Source: an uncultured Eubacteriales bacterium
Lineage (GTDB): Bacteria; Bacillota; Clostridia; Lachnospirales; Lachnospiraceae
Reading direction: 5' to 3'
DNA: 18,512 bases
Assembly (NCBI GenBank): GCA_900544525.1
Contig: UQVN01000039.1
Location: forward strand, 1-18,512
Shown here piece after piece: positions 1 to 7,131 of the stretch (positions are counted from its first letter, which is position 1; every line of letters begins with the position of its first letter). A program made the translations under genes and the position numbers. The notes beneath the pieces were generated by a model. That model searched no databases, was not told the origin of the DNA, and worked only from the letters and a program-made list of their open reading frames with translations.

Positions 1-12
1 ATTATTTCATAT

Positions 13-1695
13 TTATTCTACTGACATTACATAATAATAAATTGGTTGTCCACCATATTGAAGTTCTACATCACACTCTGGATATTTTTCTTGAATACGA
101 GCAGTTAAACGTTCTGCATCGGCTTCTTTGACTTCTTCTCCATAGTATAAACAAATAATTTCTGAATCTTCCTCTACAATAGAATCTAAAAGCTCTAAAG
201 CTGTTTCATCAATCTCTTTGCCAACCGCTTTGATTCCAGTGTCATCAATTCCCATAATATCGCCTACATGGATCTCTTTTCCGTCCACACTTGTATCACG
301 AACAGCATACGTAATCTGCCCTGTTTTTACAGCTTCGATACTTTCTTTCATGGCTGCTGTATTAGACGCTACAGATTCTTCTTCCACATAACTAATAACA
401 GCTGAAATTCCCTGTGGAATTGTCTTTGTAGGAAGGACGATAATCTCTTTATCTTCTACAAGCTCTCTTGCCTGTTCTGCTGCAAGAATAATGTTTTTAT
501 TATTTGGAAGAATAAAAATATGTTTCGCATTTACTTGATCAATGGCATTTAACATATCTTCCGTACTAGGATTCATTGTCTGACCGCCTTCAATAATATA
601 GTCAACCCCTAGTTCTTTAAAAATATCATTAATTCCATCACCAATGGAAACCGCAATAAAGCCCATCTCTTTTTGAGGAGTACTTGCTTTTTTCTTCGCT
701 TCTTCTTCCATTTTTTGCTGTTCTGCAATCTTTTGAGCATCTTTAATGAGTTTTTCCTCATGCTCTTCTCTCATATTATCCACTTTCATTCTTGTCAGTG
801 AACCATAAGTAAGTCCTTTTTCAAAGGCAAGTCCTGGATGATTTGTATGAACATGAACTTTTACGATTTCATCATCGGATACAACAACGATGGAATCTCC
901 AATAGAAGTTAAATATTCTTTAAATTCGCGTTCTGTATCTTCGTTAAACTCTTTTTCAAGCATAACGATAAATTCTGTACAATATCCAAATGTAATATTT
1001 GCTGGAATGTCCTTTGTCTGTTCTGAAATGACAGGTTTTATTGCCTTCTCTACTGGTTTAATTTCATAATCTGGCTCTTTTCCAAGCATAGCATCAAAAG
1101 CGCCTTTTAATACTTCTAAAAGACCTTGTCCACCCGAATCCACAACACCTGCTTCTTTTAAAACAGGAAGCATCTCTGGTGTCTGACTTAATGTATACTC
1201 TGCGTGTTCTAAGACAACTGCACCAAATTCCGCAAAATCTGTAATATGTCTTGCAGCTTCTTGTGCTTTTACAGCCGTTTCCTTTGCAACAGTTAAAATA
1301 GTACCTTCCTTTGGTTTCATAACAGCTTTATAAGCCGTTTCTACCGCTCTTTCAAACCCTAAAGCAACGGCTTTTGTGTCAAGAGTTTCATATTTTACAA
1401 TTTCTTTTGTAAATCCACGGAATAACTGTGAAAGAATAACGCCTGAATTTCCTCTTGCCCCTCTTAAAGAACCACTGGAAATTGCTTTTGAAAGTTCTTT
1501 CATTGTAGGATTTTCTAAGGCATTCACTTCTTTTGCAGCTGCCATAATTGTCATAGACATATTTGTACCTGTATCACCATCTGGCACAGGGAATACGTTT
1601 AATTCATTGATGTATTCCTTTTTTGCCTCAATGCGGTATGCACCGCCTAAAAACATATTTTTTAGCATACCCGCATCTAATGTATTAATTATCAC
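13..1695 (-). CDS. fakA: FakA/YloV-type fatty-acid kinase catalytic subunit (DAK domain protein)
   Basis: This 560-residue protein matches the length and layout of YloV/FakA proteins, cytosolic kinases that phosphorylate fatty acids held by a DegV-like FakB partner for phospholipid synthesis. The N-terminal DhaL-like nucleotide domain (about residues 5-200) carries the motif NVFPVPDGDTGTNM at 33-46, whose Asp residues (D39, D41) are the expected Mg-ATP ligands, followed by SLRGARGNSGVILSQ. A charged linker near 310-345 leads to the DegV-like C-terminal domain. The start is GTG at 1695, supported by AAGGAGG with an 8-nt spacer; no ATG fits the conserved N-terminus. The gene lies 24 nt after the Asp23 gene, a pairing widely conserved in Firmicutes (yloU-yloV). 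No fakB is in view, so substrate assignment comes from the family. Confidence 0.92.
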   Translation of the reverse strand: MIINTLDAGMLKNMFLGGAYRIEAKKEYINELNVFPVPDGDTGTNMSMTIMAAAKEVNALENPTMKELSKAISSGSLRGARGNSGVILSQLFRGFTKEIVKYETLDTKAVALGFERAVETAYKAVMKPKEGTILTVAKETAVKAQEAARHITDFAEFGAVVLEHAEYTLSQTPEMLPVLKEAGVVDSGGQGLLEVLKGAFDAMLGKEPDYEIKPVEKAIKPVISEQTKDIPANITFGYCTEFIVMLEKEFNEDTEREFKEYLTSIGDSIVVVSDDEIVKVHVHTNHPGLAFEKGLTYGSLTRMKVDNMREEHEEKLIKDAQKIAEQQKMEEEAKKKASTPQKEMGFIAVSIGDGINDIFKELGVDYIIEGGQTMNPSTEDMLNAIDQVNAKHIFILPNNKNIILAAEQARELVEDKEIIVLPTKTIPQGISAVISYVEEESVASNTAAMKESIEAVKTGQITYAVRDTSVDGKEIHVGDIMGIDDTGIKAVGKEIDETALELLDSIVEEDSEIICLYYGEEVKEADAERLTARIQEKYPECDVELQYGGQPIYYYVMSVE

Positions 1696-1719
1696 TGTAA
1701 TTTCCTCCTTGATGTTTCA

Positions 1720-2076
1720 TTAGTCCAAAACGCGGACACCTTCCACAAAAATATTGATCTTATCGACTTCCATGCCTGTGAATTCTTCCACCTTATACTG
1801 AACTGTAGACATCAGATTTTCTGTCACAGCTGAAATGCTAACACCATATGCTACAATAATATGAAAATCAATGGTTAAGCGATTTTCTGTCACTACTACA
1901 TTGACACCTTTTGTAATACTATCACCTTTTAATAACTTTACAAGTCCGTCTTTTACACTAACGGCAGCCATTCCAACGATGCCAAAACATTCTACCGCAG
2001 AGAGTCCTGCATACCTAGCGATTACTTCATTTTCTATAATGATGTTACCATTCTTTGTATTCATATGACCTTTCAT
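1720..2076 (-). CDS. Asp23/Gls24 family envelope stress protein (YloU-like)
   Basis: This small protein (118 residues) belongs to the Asp23/Gls24 family. The family features seen are the N-terminal stretch with GNIIIENEVIARYAGLSAVE, then CFGIVGMA, a central beta-rich part with VNVVVTENRLTIDFHIIVAYG, and a C-terminal VNIFVEGVRV-like ending (here INIFVEGVRVLD). Family members associate with the membrane or envelope and respond to cell-wall stress; the biochemical role is not established. ATG at 2076 is preferred because GGAGG lies 10 nt upstream; a second in-frame ATG four codons on has a weaker site. It is the first gene of a pair with the FakA-like gene and is transcribed away from rpmB. The shared 294-bp upstream gap must hold its promoter, but I found only a TATAAT (complement of 2213-2218) without a convincing -35. 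Confidence 0.9.
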   Translation of the reverse strand: MKGHMNTKNGNIIIENEVIARYAGLSAVECFGIVGMAAVSVKDGLVKLLKGDSITKGVNVVVTENRLTIDFHIIVAYGVSISAVTENLMSTVQYKVEEFTGMEVDKINIFVEGVRVLD

Positions 2077-2290
2077 CGTCTACTTACCTCCATTCTAATA
2101 TTCTTTGGCTTACATTTTTCGTAGCCGAGGTATCCTAAACGATTCCTCTAACCTCTTGGTTTCTTTATTCCCTATCCCATTGTTCAAACCAATTGGAATC
2201 GCTATCACATACATTATACCCTTTTTTCTTATAAATTGAAACAATTTTTTTCCAAATTTAAAACCTTTTGTAAATTTCTTATTTTTTTAC

Positions 2291-2319
2291 TTGCATAATA
2301 GTCCAAAATCTGCTAGAAT
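2291..2319 (+). promoter_or_regulatory. Sigma-A promoter of rpmB
   Basis: TTGCAT at 2291-2296 and TAGAAT at 2314-2319 are separated by 17 bp. A TG at 2311-2312 gives an extended -10 (TGCTAGAAT). An AAGGAGG ribosome binding site follows at 2355-2361, nine nucleotides before the rpmB ATG. The predicted leader is short, about 45 nt. Confidence 0.8.
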
Positions 2320-2370
2320 CTTATATGTTGTAAGTCTACGGACTCAGTACAAGTAAGGAGGTGCGGACAA

Positions 2371-2556
2371 ATGGCTAAATGTGAAATTTGTGGAAAAGGC
2401 GCTCATTTTGGTAACGCTGTGAGCCACTCTCATAGAAGATCTAACAAAATGTGGAAATCCAACGTTAAATCAGTTAAATGTATCGTTAATGGTACAGCGA
2501 AAAAGATGTATGTATGTACTTCTTGCTTAAGATCTAACAAAGTAGAACGTGCTTAA
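2371..2556 (+). CDS. rpmB: 50S ribosomal protein L28
   Basis: The 61-residue product is ribosomal protein L28, part of the large subunit. It starts MAKCEICGKG and contains the family's HSHRRSNKMWKSN core. Four cysteines, C4-x2-C7 and C49-x2-C52, form the zinc-ribbon pattern of zinc-binding (C+) L28 forms, which in some bacteria are exchanged for cysteine-free paralogues under zinc limitation; no paralogue is in view. The gene stands alone, with an extended -10 promoter, a strong AAGGAGG site and an intrinsic terminator directly after the stop. It is divergent from the Asp23-FakA pair, an arrangement common in clostridia and bacilli. Length and sequence are fully normal. Confidence 0.98.
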   Translation: MAKCEICGKGAHFGNAVSHSHRRSNKMWKSNVKSVKCIVNGTAKKMYVCTSCLRSNKVERA

Positions 2557-2572
2557 TTGATTCGGACGTGTT

Positions 2573-2601
2573 AAAGCCACCCTTTTTGGGTGGCTTTTTT
2601 T
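2573..2601 (+). terminator. Intrinsic terminator of rpmB
   Basis: AAAGCCACCC at 2573-2582 pairs with GGGTGGCTTT at 2588-2597 around a five-T loop, and a T run follows to 2601. It begins 17 nt after the rpmB stop codon. On the opposite strand the T run is only three long, so it should act mainly on rpmB. Confidence 0.93.
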
Positions 2602-2702
2602 AATCACTCTAAAACAATACACAAACCATGCTTCTATTGGATAACGGAACCTAACAGCCCAAAGAATGTACAAAGCACTCTTTGCTTTCTATAATAAAAA
2701 TG
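2602..2702. other. Non-coding remainder of the rpmB-gerW gap
   Basis: The gap between rpmB and gerW (2557-2940) holds the rpmB terminator, a 46-residue minus-strand ORF and the gerW terminator. In the rest I see only a weak 6-bp hairpin (AAAGCA at 2672-2677 with TGCTTT at 2683-2688), which lacks a T run. No other gene or RNA is recognisable. Confidence 0.5.
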
Positions 2703-2843
2703 TTAACATCGGAAAAATAACATATAAGATGCGATAAAAAAACAAGTTGTCAACAGAAACTTTGTTAGGCTACTCGTGACGAGACACGCTAAAAGCATAC
2801 CAAAAGCTATAAAAAATAATGCAAATCCGATCACTCTTTTCAT
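2703..2843 (-). CDS. Small hydrophobic membrane protein, 46 residues
   Basis: Reading the minus strand from ATG at 2843 to TAA at 2703-2705 gives a 46-residue peptide beginning MKRVIGFALFFIAFGML and ending SYMLFFRC. It has two hydrophobic stretches (about residues 4-22 and 29-44) split by a short polar turn (TSSLTK), which suggests a small hairpin membrane protein. The pattern MKR/KxIGFxLFFIAxGML resembles very short hypothetical proteins I recall from Lachnospiraceae, but I cannot confirm this. The ribosome binding site is weak: GGGA lies about 14 nt upstream, with AAAGAG closer. It sits just beyond the gerW terminator, so its transcript may come from read-through. No function can be assigned. 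Confidence 0.55.
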   Translation of the reverse strand: MKRVIGFALFFIAFGMLLACLVTSSLTKFLLTTCFFIASYMLFFRC

Positions 2844-2883
2844 TATGGTCTGCTCTTTCCCTTTCTGCTTACCTTATTATATG

Positions 2884-2929
2884 CAAAAAAAAGCGAAACC
2901 TTTCCTATTTTTTCTGATCTCGCTTTTTT
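2884..2929 (-). terminator. Probable terminator of the DUF2953-gerW unit
   Basis: On the minus strand, AAAAAGCGAGA pairs with TTTCGCTTTTT (one G-T pair) around a loop of about 19 nt, ending in a run of eight T. It starts about 12 nt after the gerW stop codon. The loop is longer than usual, so efficiency is uncertain. Confidence 0.6.
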
Positions 2930-2940
2930 CTATCTTTTCT

Positions 2941-3360
2941 TTATTCTTCTTTTTTTGTTTCTGTATCGTTAAATAAATCTTCTTCTCTTATTTCATCTTC
3001 TTTTTTTCCAGAGAAAAACCCACTTACCTTATCGACTACATCAGGAACCATATCAAGTACTTTTGTAATGGTTTCTTGATTACGAATATTCACTAATTTC
3101 GTATGCCCGTCTTGAATCACTAAAACAGCGCTTGGTGTAATTTTACCACCTAAACCACCTCCGCCGTTATTTTTCTTTCCATCTTCATTAGAAAATGCAC
3201 CAGCACCTACTCCAAAGGATACATCCACAAGCGGAAGAATAATCGTATCTCCAACTTGTTGTGGCTCTCCAACAACTGTTTTTGTTGTAATAAAACTATC
3301 CATCCCTTTAAATAAAGCACCTACTGCTGAGCTAAAATCATTATTATTGTTATTGGCCAT
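2941..3360 (-). CDS. gerW: GerW family sporulation protein (YtfJ)
   Basis: The 139-residue product is a GerW/YtfJ family protein, required in Bacillus subtilis for proper spore germination and found across spore-forming Firmicutes. Visible family features are an early ALFKGMDSFI segment (about 15-24), the GEPQQVGDTIILPLVDVSFGVGAG-type core at 31-54, a Gly-rich stretch with GGGGLGGKITPSAVLVI (66-82), and the DMVPDVVDKV segment at 103-112. The C-terminus is acidic and probably flexible. ATG at 3360 follows AGGAGG with a 9-nt spacer. It lies 13 nt downstream of the DUF2953 gene, matching the ytfI-ytfJ order of B. subtilis, so the two are almost certainly cotranscribed. A spore-forming host, or one recently descended from spore formers, is implied. 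Confidence 0.92.
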   Translation of the reverse strand: MANNNNNDFSSAVGALFKGMDSFITTKTVVGEPQQVGDTIILPLVDVSFGVGAGAFSNEDGKKNNGGGGLGGKITPSAVLVIQDGHTKLVNIRNQETITKVLDMVPDVVDKVSGFFSGKKEDEIREEDLFNDTETKKEE

Positions 3361-3373
3361 AAGTGAACTCCTC

Positions 3374-4408
3374 CTATTTTAATTTTTTCTTTGCGACTTT
3401 TATAACATTTCTTATATTTTTATCAAGCACTGCAACAAGTACAACGTACAAATAATATCCGATTTGTATTCGTCCTTTTCCACGCACTTGAATTTCAAAT
3501 ATCGCTTGATCAAAGGCAGGAACTATTTTTAAATGTTCTTTATAAATTGGCATTCCTATAGATAAAATGCCCAAAATCTGTCCTGTTAATGCTGGATCAT
3601 CTGTTCCAAAATGAACCATTCCCTCAAATTTTCTTGGTAATGTGTGGACACCGCACTTTCGCACTAATTTTTTGACCTTTTTTAATGCCAACTGTGTTTC
3701 TTCTTCTAAATAAAATTCTCGATATTGTTTTAACTGTTCTTTTTTCGCATTCCACGTCTTTTTGATTGTCTTTATTTTTTTTGGAATTGCCTTAAAAAAC
3801 TGTTTTATGCGTTCTACCTTTTGTTTTATTCTCTGAATAAGACTTGGCTTCTTTATCTTTTGTTTTCTTTTCCTTTTTTGTTGTTCTATTGTTTGCTCTA
3901 ACTCTTTTTGTTCTATTAATAAAGGCGGAAATTTTTCTTCTATGATTTCCTTTTCCGAATTTTTTTCAATTTTATCTTCTTCTTGTAAGTTTTCTTCTTC
4001 CCTTACCTCTTCCTTGAATCCCTCTTTTTTGACCGTAGTTTTCTTCGTTACTACTTTTTCATCCTCTTCTTCTGGATTCTCTAAATAACCAATCGTCTCT
4101 GGAAGAGGTTTTTGTTTTTTTCTCGTTTTTTCTTTTGGGTTCTTTTTTGGAAAAACTTGAATTCCAAATATTTTTGCAAAATAAACGAACTCTTTTTCTT
4201 TATACTCTACTTGTATCGATAAAATATGCGCAAGCCATGTCACTTTTACAAGTCCTTGCGGCTGCTCATTCTCCAAATACTCTGCATGAAATCGATACCG
4301 AATTGGTGATGCTAAAACTATAATCGATACCAAAAGAATGAGACCTATCATACTGAGCAAAAGAATTCCTATGATCTTTAACAACAGTATCACAATATGA
4401 ATAATCAT
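3374..4408 (-). CDS. DUF2953 membrane protein (YtfI-like)
   Basis: The 344-residue protein has one N-terminal membrane helix (about 4-33) and a short conserved part (VKVTWLAHILSIQVEY, 54-69). A long Lys/Glu-rich low-complexity region follows (about 88-215). The conserved C-terminal half contains HFGTDDPALTGQILG (266-280), the FGTxDPALTG signature of DUF2953, and a second hydrophobic segment (about 317-329). The charged insert is larger than in YtfI and looks disordered or coiled; the rest follows the family. AAGGGGG lies 5 nt before ATG. The location immediately upstream of gerW supports a sporulation-linked role, but no activity is known for DUF2953. Confidence 0.85.
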   Translation of the reverse strand: MIIHIVILLLKIIGILLLSMIGLILLVSIIVLASPIRYRFHAEYLENEQPQGLVKVTWLAHILSIQVEYKEKEFVYFAKIFGIQVFPKKNPKEKTRKKQKPLPETIGYLENPEEEDEKVVTKKTTVKKEGFKEEVREEENLQEEDKIEKNSEKEIIEEKFPPLLIEQKELEQTIEQQKRKRKQKIKKPSLIQRIKQKVERIKQFFKAIPKKIKTIKKTWNAKKEQLKQYREFYLEEETQLALKKVKKLVRKCGVHTLPRKFEGMVHFGTDDPALTGQILGILSIGMPIYKEHLKIVPAFDQAIFEIQVRGKGRIQIGYYLYVVLVAVLDKNIRNVIKVAKKKLK

Positions 4409-4422
4409 AATGCCCCCTTCTT

Positions 4423-4734
4423 TTACTCTAATTTCAAATAACCATCTACATCAAATCCACCTGTTTTTTGATAAACTTCTCCAACAATCTCTTGCACTAA
4501 TAAAAATGCTTCTTCTCTACTCTTAGCAATCCCCACTATCGTTGGATTTTGCTCTTTTAACCAATTTTGTTGTAACTCATAATAGGGATAAATTTCAAGA
4601 AGTCCATGAGAACCTAAAGGCAAGGTCACGCAAAATAAGCGTAATACGACCTTGCCTTTTTTCATCTTACGAATGACTCTATCTTTATTCTTTTGTAAAC
4701 AATTTCCAACATATAAGTTCTTATATAAAATCAT
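4423..4734 (-). CDS. Conserved protein of unknown function, 103 residues
   Basis: This cytosolic 103-residue protein starts MILYKNLYVG and ends GGFDVDGYLKLE. It appears to be an alpha/beta protein with a basic middle (KMKKGKVVLRLF) and a predicted helix, SREEAFLLVQEIVGEVYQKTG. It resembles a clostridial family of short hypothetical proteins with the ends YKNLYVG and VGIAxxxEEA...VY..TGGFDV, recalled rather than checked. The ATG at 4734 is chosen because AGGAG sits 7 nt upstream; a longer reading would need a TTG at 4767 without a site. It is 14 nt upstream of the DUF2953 gene, so it probably heads a three-gene unit with DUF2953 and gerW. No function can be given. Confidence 0.75.
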   Translation of the reverse strand: MILYKNLYVGNCLQKNKDRVIRKMKKGKVVLRLFCVTLPLGSHGLLEIYPYYELQQNWLKEQNPTIVGIAKSREEAFLLVQEIVGEVYQKTGGFDVDGYLKLE

Positions 4735-4771
4735 TCCATAACTCCTAGGTTCTACTATAAATAACAATATC

Positions 4772-4803
4772 GTCCTATAAGAGCACTAATGCTCTTATAG
4801 GAC
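4772..4803 (-). terminator. Hairpin after pyruvate kinase, probable terminator
   Basis: GTCCTATAAGAGC at 4772-4784 pairs perfectly with GCTCTTATAGGAC at 4791-4803 around a 6-nt loop. It begins 18 nt past the pyk stop. The downstream tract on the minus strand is T-rich but broken (ATATTGTTATTT), so termination may be partial and the next gene may receive read-through. Confidence 0.55.
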
Positions 4804-4821
4804 TCACTACTTTTCTATTAA

Positions 4822-6240
4822 TTATTCAACAACAATAGCTTTCATAATGTTTGTAACACCAGCTTTTCCGCTTGGTACACCAGCTGTTAATACAACAGTA
4901 TCTCCTTCTTTTACGAATTCTGTTGTTTTTGCTGTTTCTACAGCTGCTTCCATCATCTCATCAACAGAGAATGTTTCTTTTTGTTTAATTGGTGTTACGC
5001 CCCAGTATAACTGCATTTTACGGCAAGTTTGATCGGATGGTGTTAAACCAATGATTCTCGCTTCTGGACGGTTTTTAGATACGATTCTTGCTGAGAAACC
5101 AGACATAGTTGGTGCAAGAATTGCAGCAGCATTTAAGTTAGCAGCAGTTGTTACAGCAGCGTAAGCAACCGCACTAGAAATGTTTCTTCTTACGTATCTA
5201 TGACGGTATTCACCAATTTGATGTTTTACTGTATATTTTTCTGTTTCTTCTGCGATTTCACGCATTGTTCTTACTGCTTCTACTGGATATTTACCCATTG
5301 CTGTTTCACCAGATAACATAATAGCATCTGTTCCATCATAGATTGCATTTGCAACGTCAGTTGCTTCTGCTCTTGTTGGACGTGGGTTACGAATCATAGA
5401 ATCAAGCATCTGAGTTGCAGTAATAACTGGTTTATAAACCTCATTACATCTTCTGATTAAATCTTTCTGGATATGAGGAATTTCACAAGTTTCAACTTCT
5501 ACACCTAAATCTCCTCTGGCTACCATAATACCATCGGCTTCATCAAGGATTTCATCAAAGTTATCAATACCTTCGCTATTTTCAATTTTAGCGATGATTG
5601 CAACGTGCTCTCCACCATGTTCTTTTAAAATTGCACGAATTTCTCTAATTGCATCTGCATTTCTTACGAAAGAAGCTGCAATGAAGTCGATATCGTTTTG
5701 AACACCAAAAATGATATCGCTCTTATCTTTTTCTGTGATAGCAGGAAGCTTAATGCTTACGTTAGGAACATTAACTCCTTTTTTGCTTCCTAAAAGACCA
5801 CCATTTAATACAGTACAGTTAATTTCTGTATCTGCAATTTCATCTACTCTTAAACCAATTAATCCGTCATCAATTAATACACGATTTCCTACTGTTAAAT
5901 CGTTTGGAAGTCCTTTATAGCTTACAGATGTGATTGTTTCATCACCTTCAATATCTCTTGTTGTTAATGTGAATTTCTGACCATCTACAAGTGTTACCTT
6001 GCCCTCTTTTAATACACCTGTACGAATTTCTGGTCCTTGTGTGTCTAAAAGCATTGCAATTGGAAGTCCTGTCTGCTCACGCACCCAGCGAATATTTTCC
6101 ATACGACCTAAATGCTCTTCATGATCACCATGTGAGAAGTTCAATCTCGCAATATCCATACCGTTTTTCGCAAGTTCTAAAAGTAACTCACGGTCATCTG
6201 TGTTTGGTCCCATTGTACAAATAATTTTTGTTTTCTTCAT
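4822..6240 (-). CDS. pyk: Pyruvate kinase
   Basis: The 472-residue enzyme converts phosphoenolpyruvate and ADP to pyruvate and ATP, the last step of glycolysis. The sequence shows the N-terminal MDIARLNFSHG (28-38), the catalytic Lys in IIAKIENSEG (K218), the metal-binding MVARGDLGVEVE (239-250), and the signature TATQMLDSMIRNPRPTRAE (274-292) followed by DGTDAIMLSGETAMGKYP. The C-terminal domain ends at about 472, so the extra phosphohistidine-type domain of Bacillus pyruvate kinase (about 585 residues) is absent. AAGGAGAG precedes the ATG at 6240. Only 18 nt separate it from the rhomboid-like gene upstream, so it can be read from an upstream promoter. A strong hairpin follows it. Confidence 0.97.
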   Translation of the reverse strand: MKKTKIICTMGPNTDDRELLLELAKNGMDIARLNFSHGDHEEHLGRMENIRWVREQTGLPIAMLLDTQGPEIRTGVLKEGKVTLVDGQKFTLTTRDIEGDETITSVSYKGLPNDLTVGNRVLIDDGLIGLRVDEIADTEINCTVLNGGLLGSKKGVNVPNVSIKLPAITEKDKSDIIFGVQNDIDFIAASFVRNADAIREIRAILKEHGGEHVAIIAKIENSEGIDNFDEILDEADGIMVARGDLGVEVETCEIPHIQKDLIRRCNEVYKPVITATQMLDSMIRNPRPTRAEATDVANAIYDGTDAIMLSGETAMGKYPVEAVRTMREIAEETEKYTVKHQIGEYRHRYVRRNISSAVAYAAVTTAANLNAAAILAPTMSGFSARIVSKNRPEARIIGLTPSDQTCRKMQLYWGVTPIKQKETFSVDEMMEAAVETAKTTEFVKEGDTVVLTAGVPSGKAGVTNIMKAIVVE

Positions 6241-6258
6241 CGTCTGAACTCTCCTTAG

Positions 6259-7092
6259 TTATTTCTTAATGTGTGTATGTGTAAATAAATGATCTTGACA
6301 ATATTCATAATCGCCATCACATTTAGAACAATACCGAAATTCAAGATTTGGATCGTCGAATTCTGTTCTTCCACAAACTGCACAGCGATGTCTTGGTTGT
6401 CCAGCTTTTATAGAAGCATGATCGACTTCCCTTCGATATGTCTGTTTTCTTCTGATTTCTTTTGGAGAAATCTTTTTGTAATTTTTTGTGCCTGCAAAAA
6501 ATAAAATGAAATTAAGCATTGCAACCACAATTGAAATACGAGTTCCCATATCGCCTTGTATAAAGGCGATTAAAAGGTAAATGGCATCTAAAACACCAAG
6601 CCATTTCACTTTAATTGGTAATATCATCATAAAATATACTACCATATCTGGAAAACTTGCAGCAAATGCAAGGAATAATGACATATTTAAATAATAAGTT
6701 CCCATAAAAATATAGGGATTTTTTGTAATCGCATAGAGAATAAAACTTCCAAGAATCGTTCCTATTACTCCTGTAAAGAAATATACATTAAACCGAAACG
6801 ATCCCCATACTCTTTCTAAGGATTGACAAATACTATAATAAAATAACAATACAAATAATATAAAAATCAAATTATCCGATGGTGGTACAATTAAAAATGT
6901 CACCAAACGCCAAACTTGTCCGTGTAATACTGCATATGGATTTAAATAACACATAGCCGCCATATTAGGAGATACAACTTGTAATACAAATCCAATGGCA
7001 TATAACACAACAATATAAAATGGTAAGTTAGGAATCGTATATCGACCAAACTTTCTCTCCATCTTATTTAAAAATTTTTGAATTGGATTCAT
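6259..7092 (-). CDS. Rhomboid-fold membrane protein with Cys/His-rich metal-binding tail
   Basis: The 277-residue protein has about six membrane helices between residues 22 and 203, arranged as in the rhomboid family, with the WR motif of loop 1 in HGQVWRLVTF (57-66). The usual GxSG of helix 4 is not present: the matching region reads GTYYLNMSLFLAFA (131-144), with no glycines around the only serine. The helix-6 segment SIVVAMLNFILFF also lacks the catalytic His. This suggests an inactive rhomboid-like or derlin-like protein. After a basic linker (204-230) the cytosolic tail holds C237-x2-C240, C255-x2-C258 and C265-x2-H268, with H272 and H274, which looks able to bind one or two zinc ions. 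AGAGGA precedes ATG. It lies between corA and pyk. Function is unknown. Confidence 0.8.
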   Translation of the reverse strand: MNPIQKFLNKMERKFGRYTIPNLPFYIVVLYAIGFVLQVVSPNMAAMCYLNPYAVLHGQVWRLVTFLIVPPSDNLIFILFVLLFYYSICQSLERVWGSFRFNVYFFTGVIGTILGSFILYAITKNPYIFMGTYYLNMSLFLAFAASFPDMVVYFMMILPIKVKWLGVLDAIYLLIAFIQGDMGTRISIVVAMLNFILFFAGTKNYKKISPKEIRRKQTYRREVDHASIKAGQPRHRCAVCGRTEFDDPNLEFRYCSKCDGDYEYCQDHLFTHTHIKK

Positions 7093-7131
7093 TCGATACT
7101 TATCCTCTCTTCCTTCATCGAAACGATGGGA

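Noticed and set aside
1376..1723. Open frame of 115 codons on the plus strand
   Set aside because: It lies opposite the conserved DhaL domain of the FakA-like gene.
2776..2976. Open frame of 66 codons on the plus strand
   Set aside because: It overlaps the gerW terminator and 3' end in antisense, and its Phe-rich tail is the complement of the Lys/Glu-rich gerW end. The minus-strand 46-residue reading is more protein-like.
3640..4120. Repeat-rich or foreign DNA inside the DUF2953 gene
   Set aside because: The T-rich plus strand is just the complement of a Lys/Glu-rich linker in an intact reading frame.
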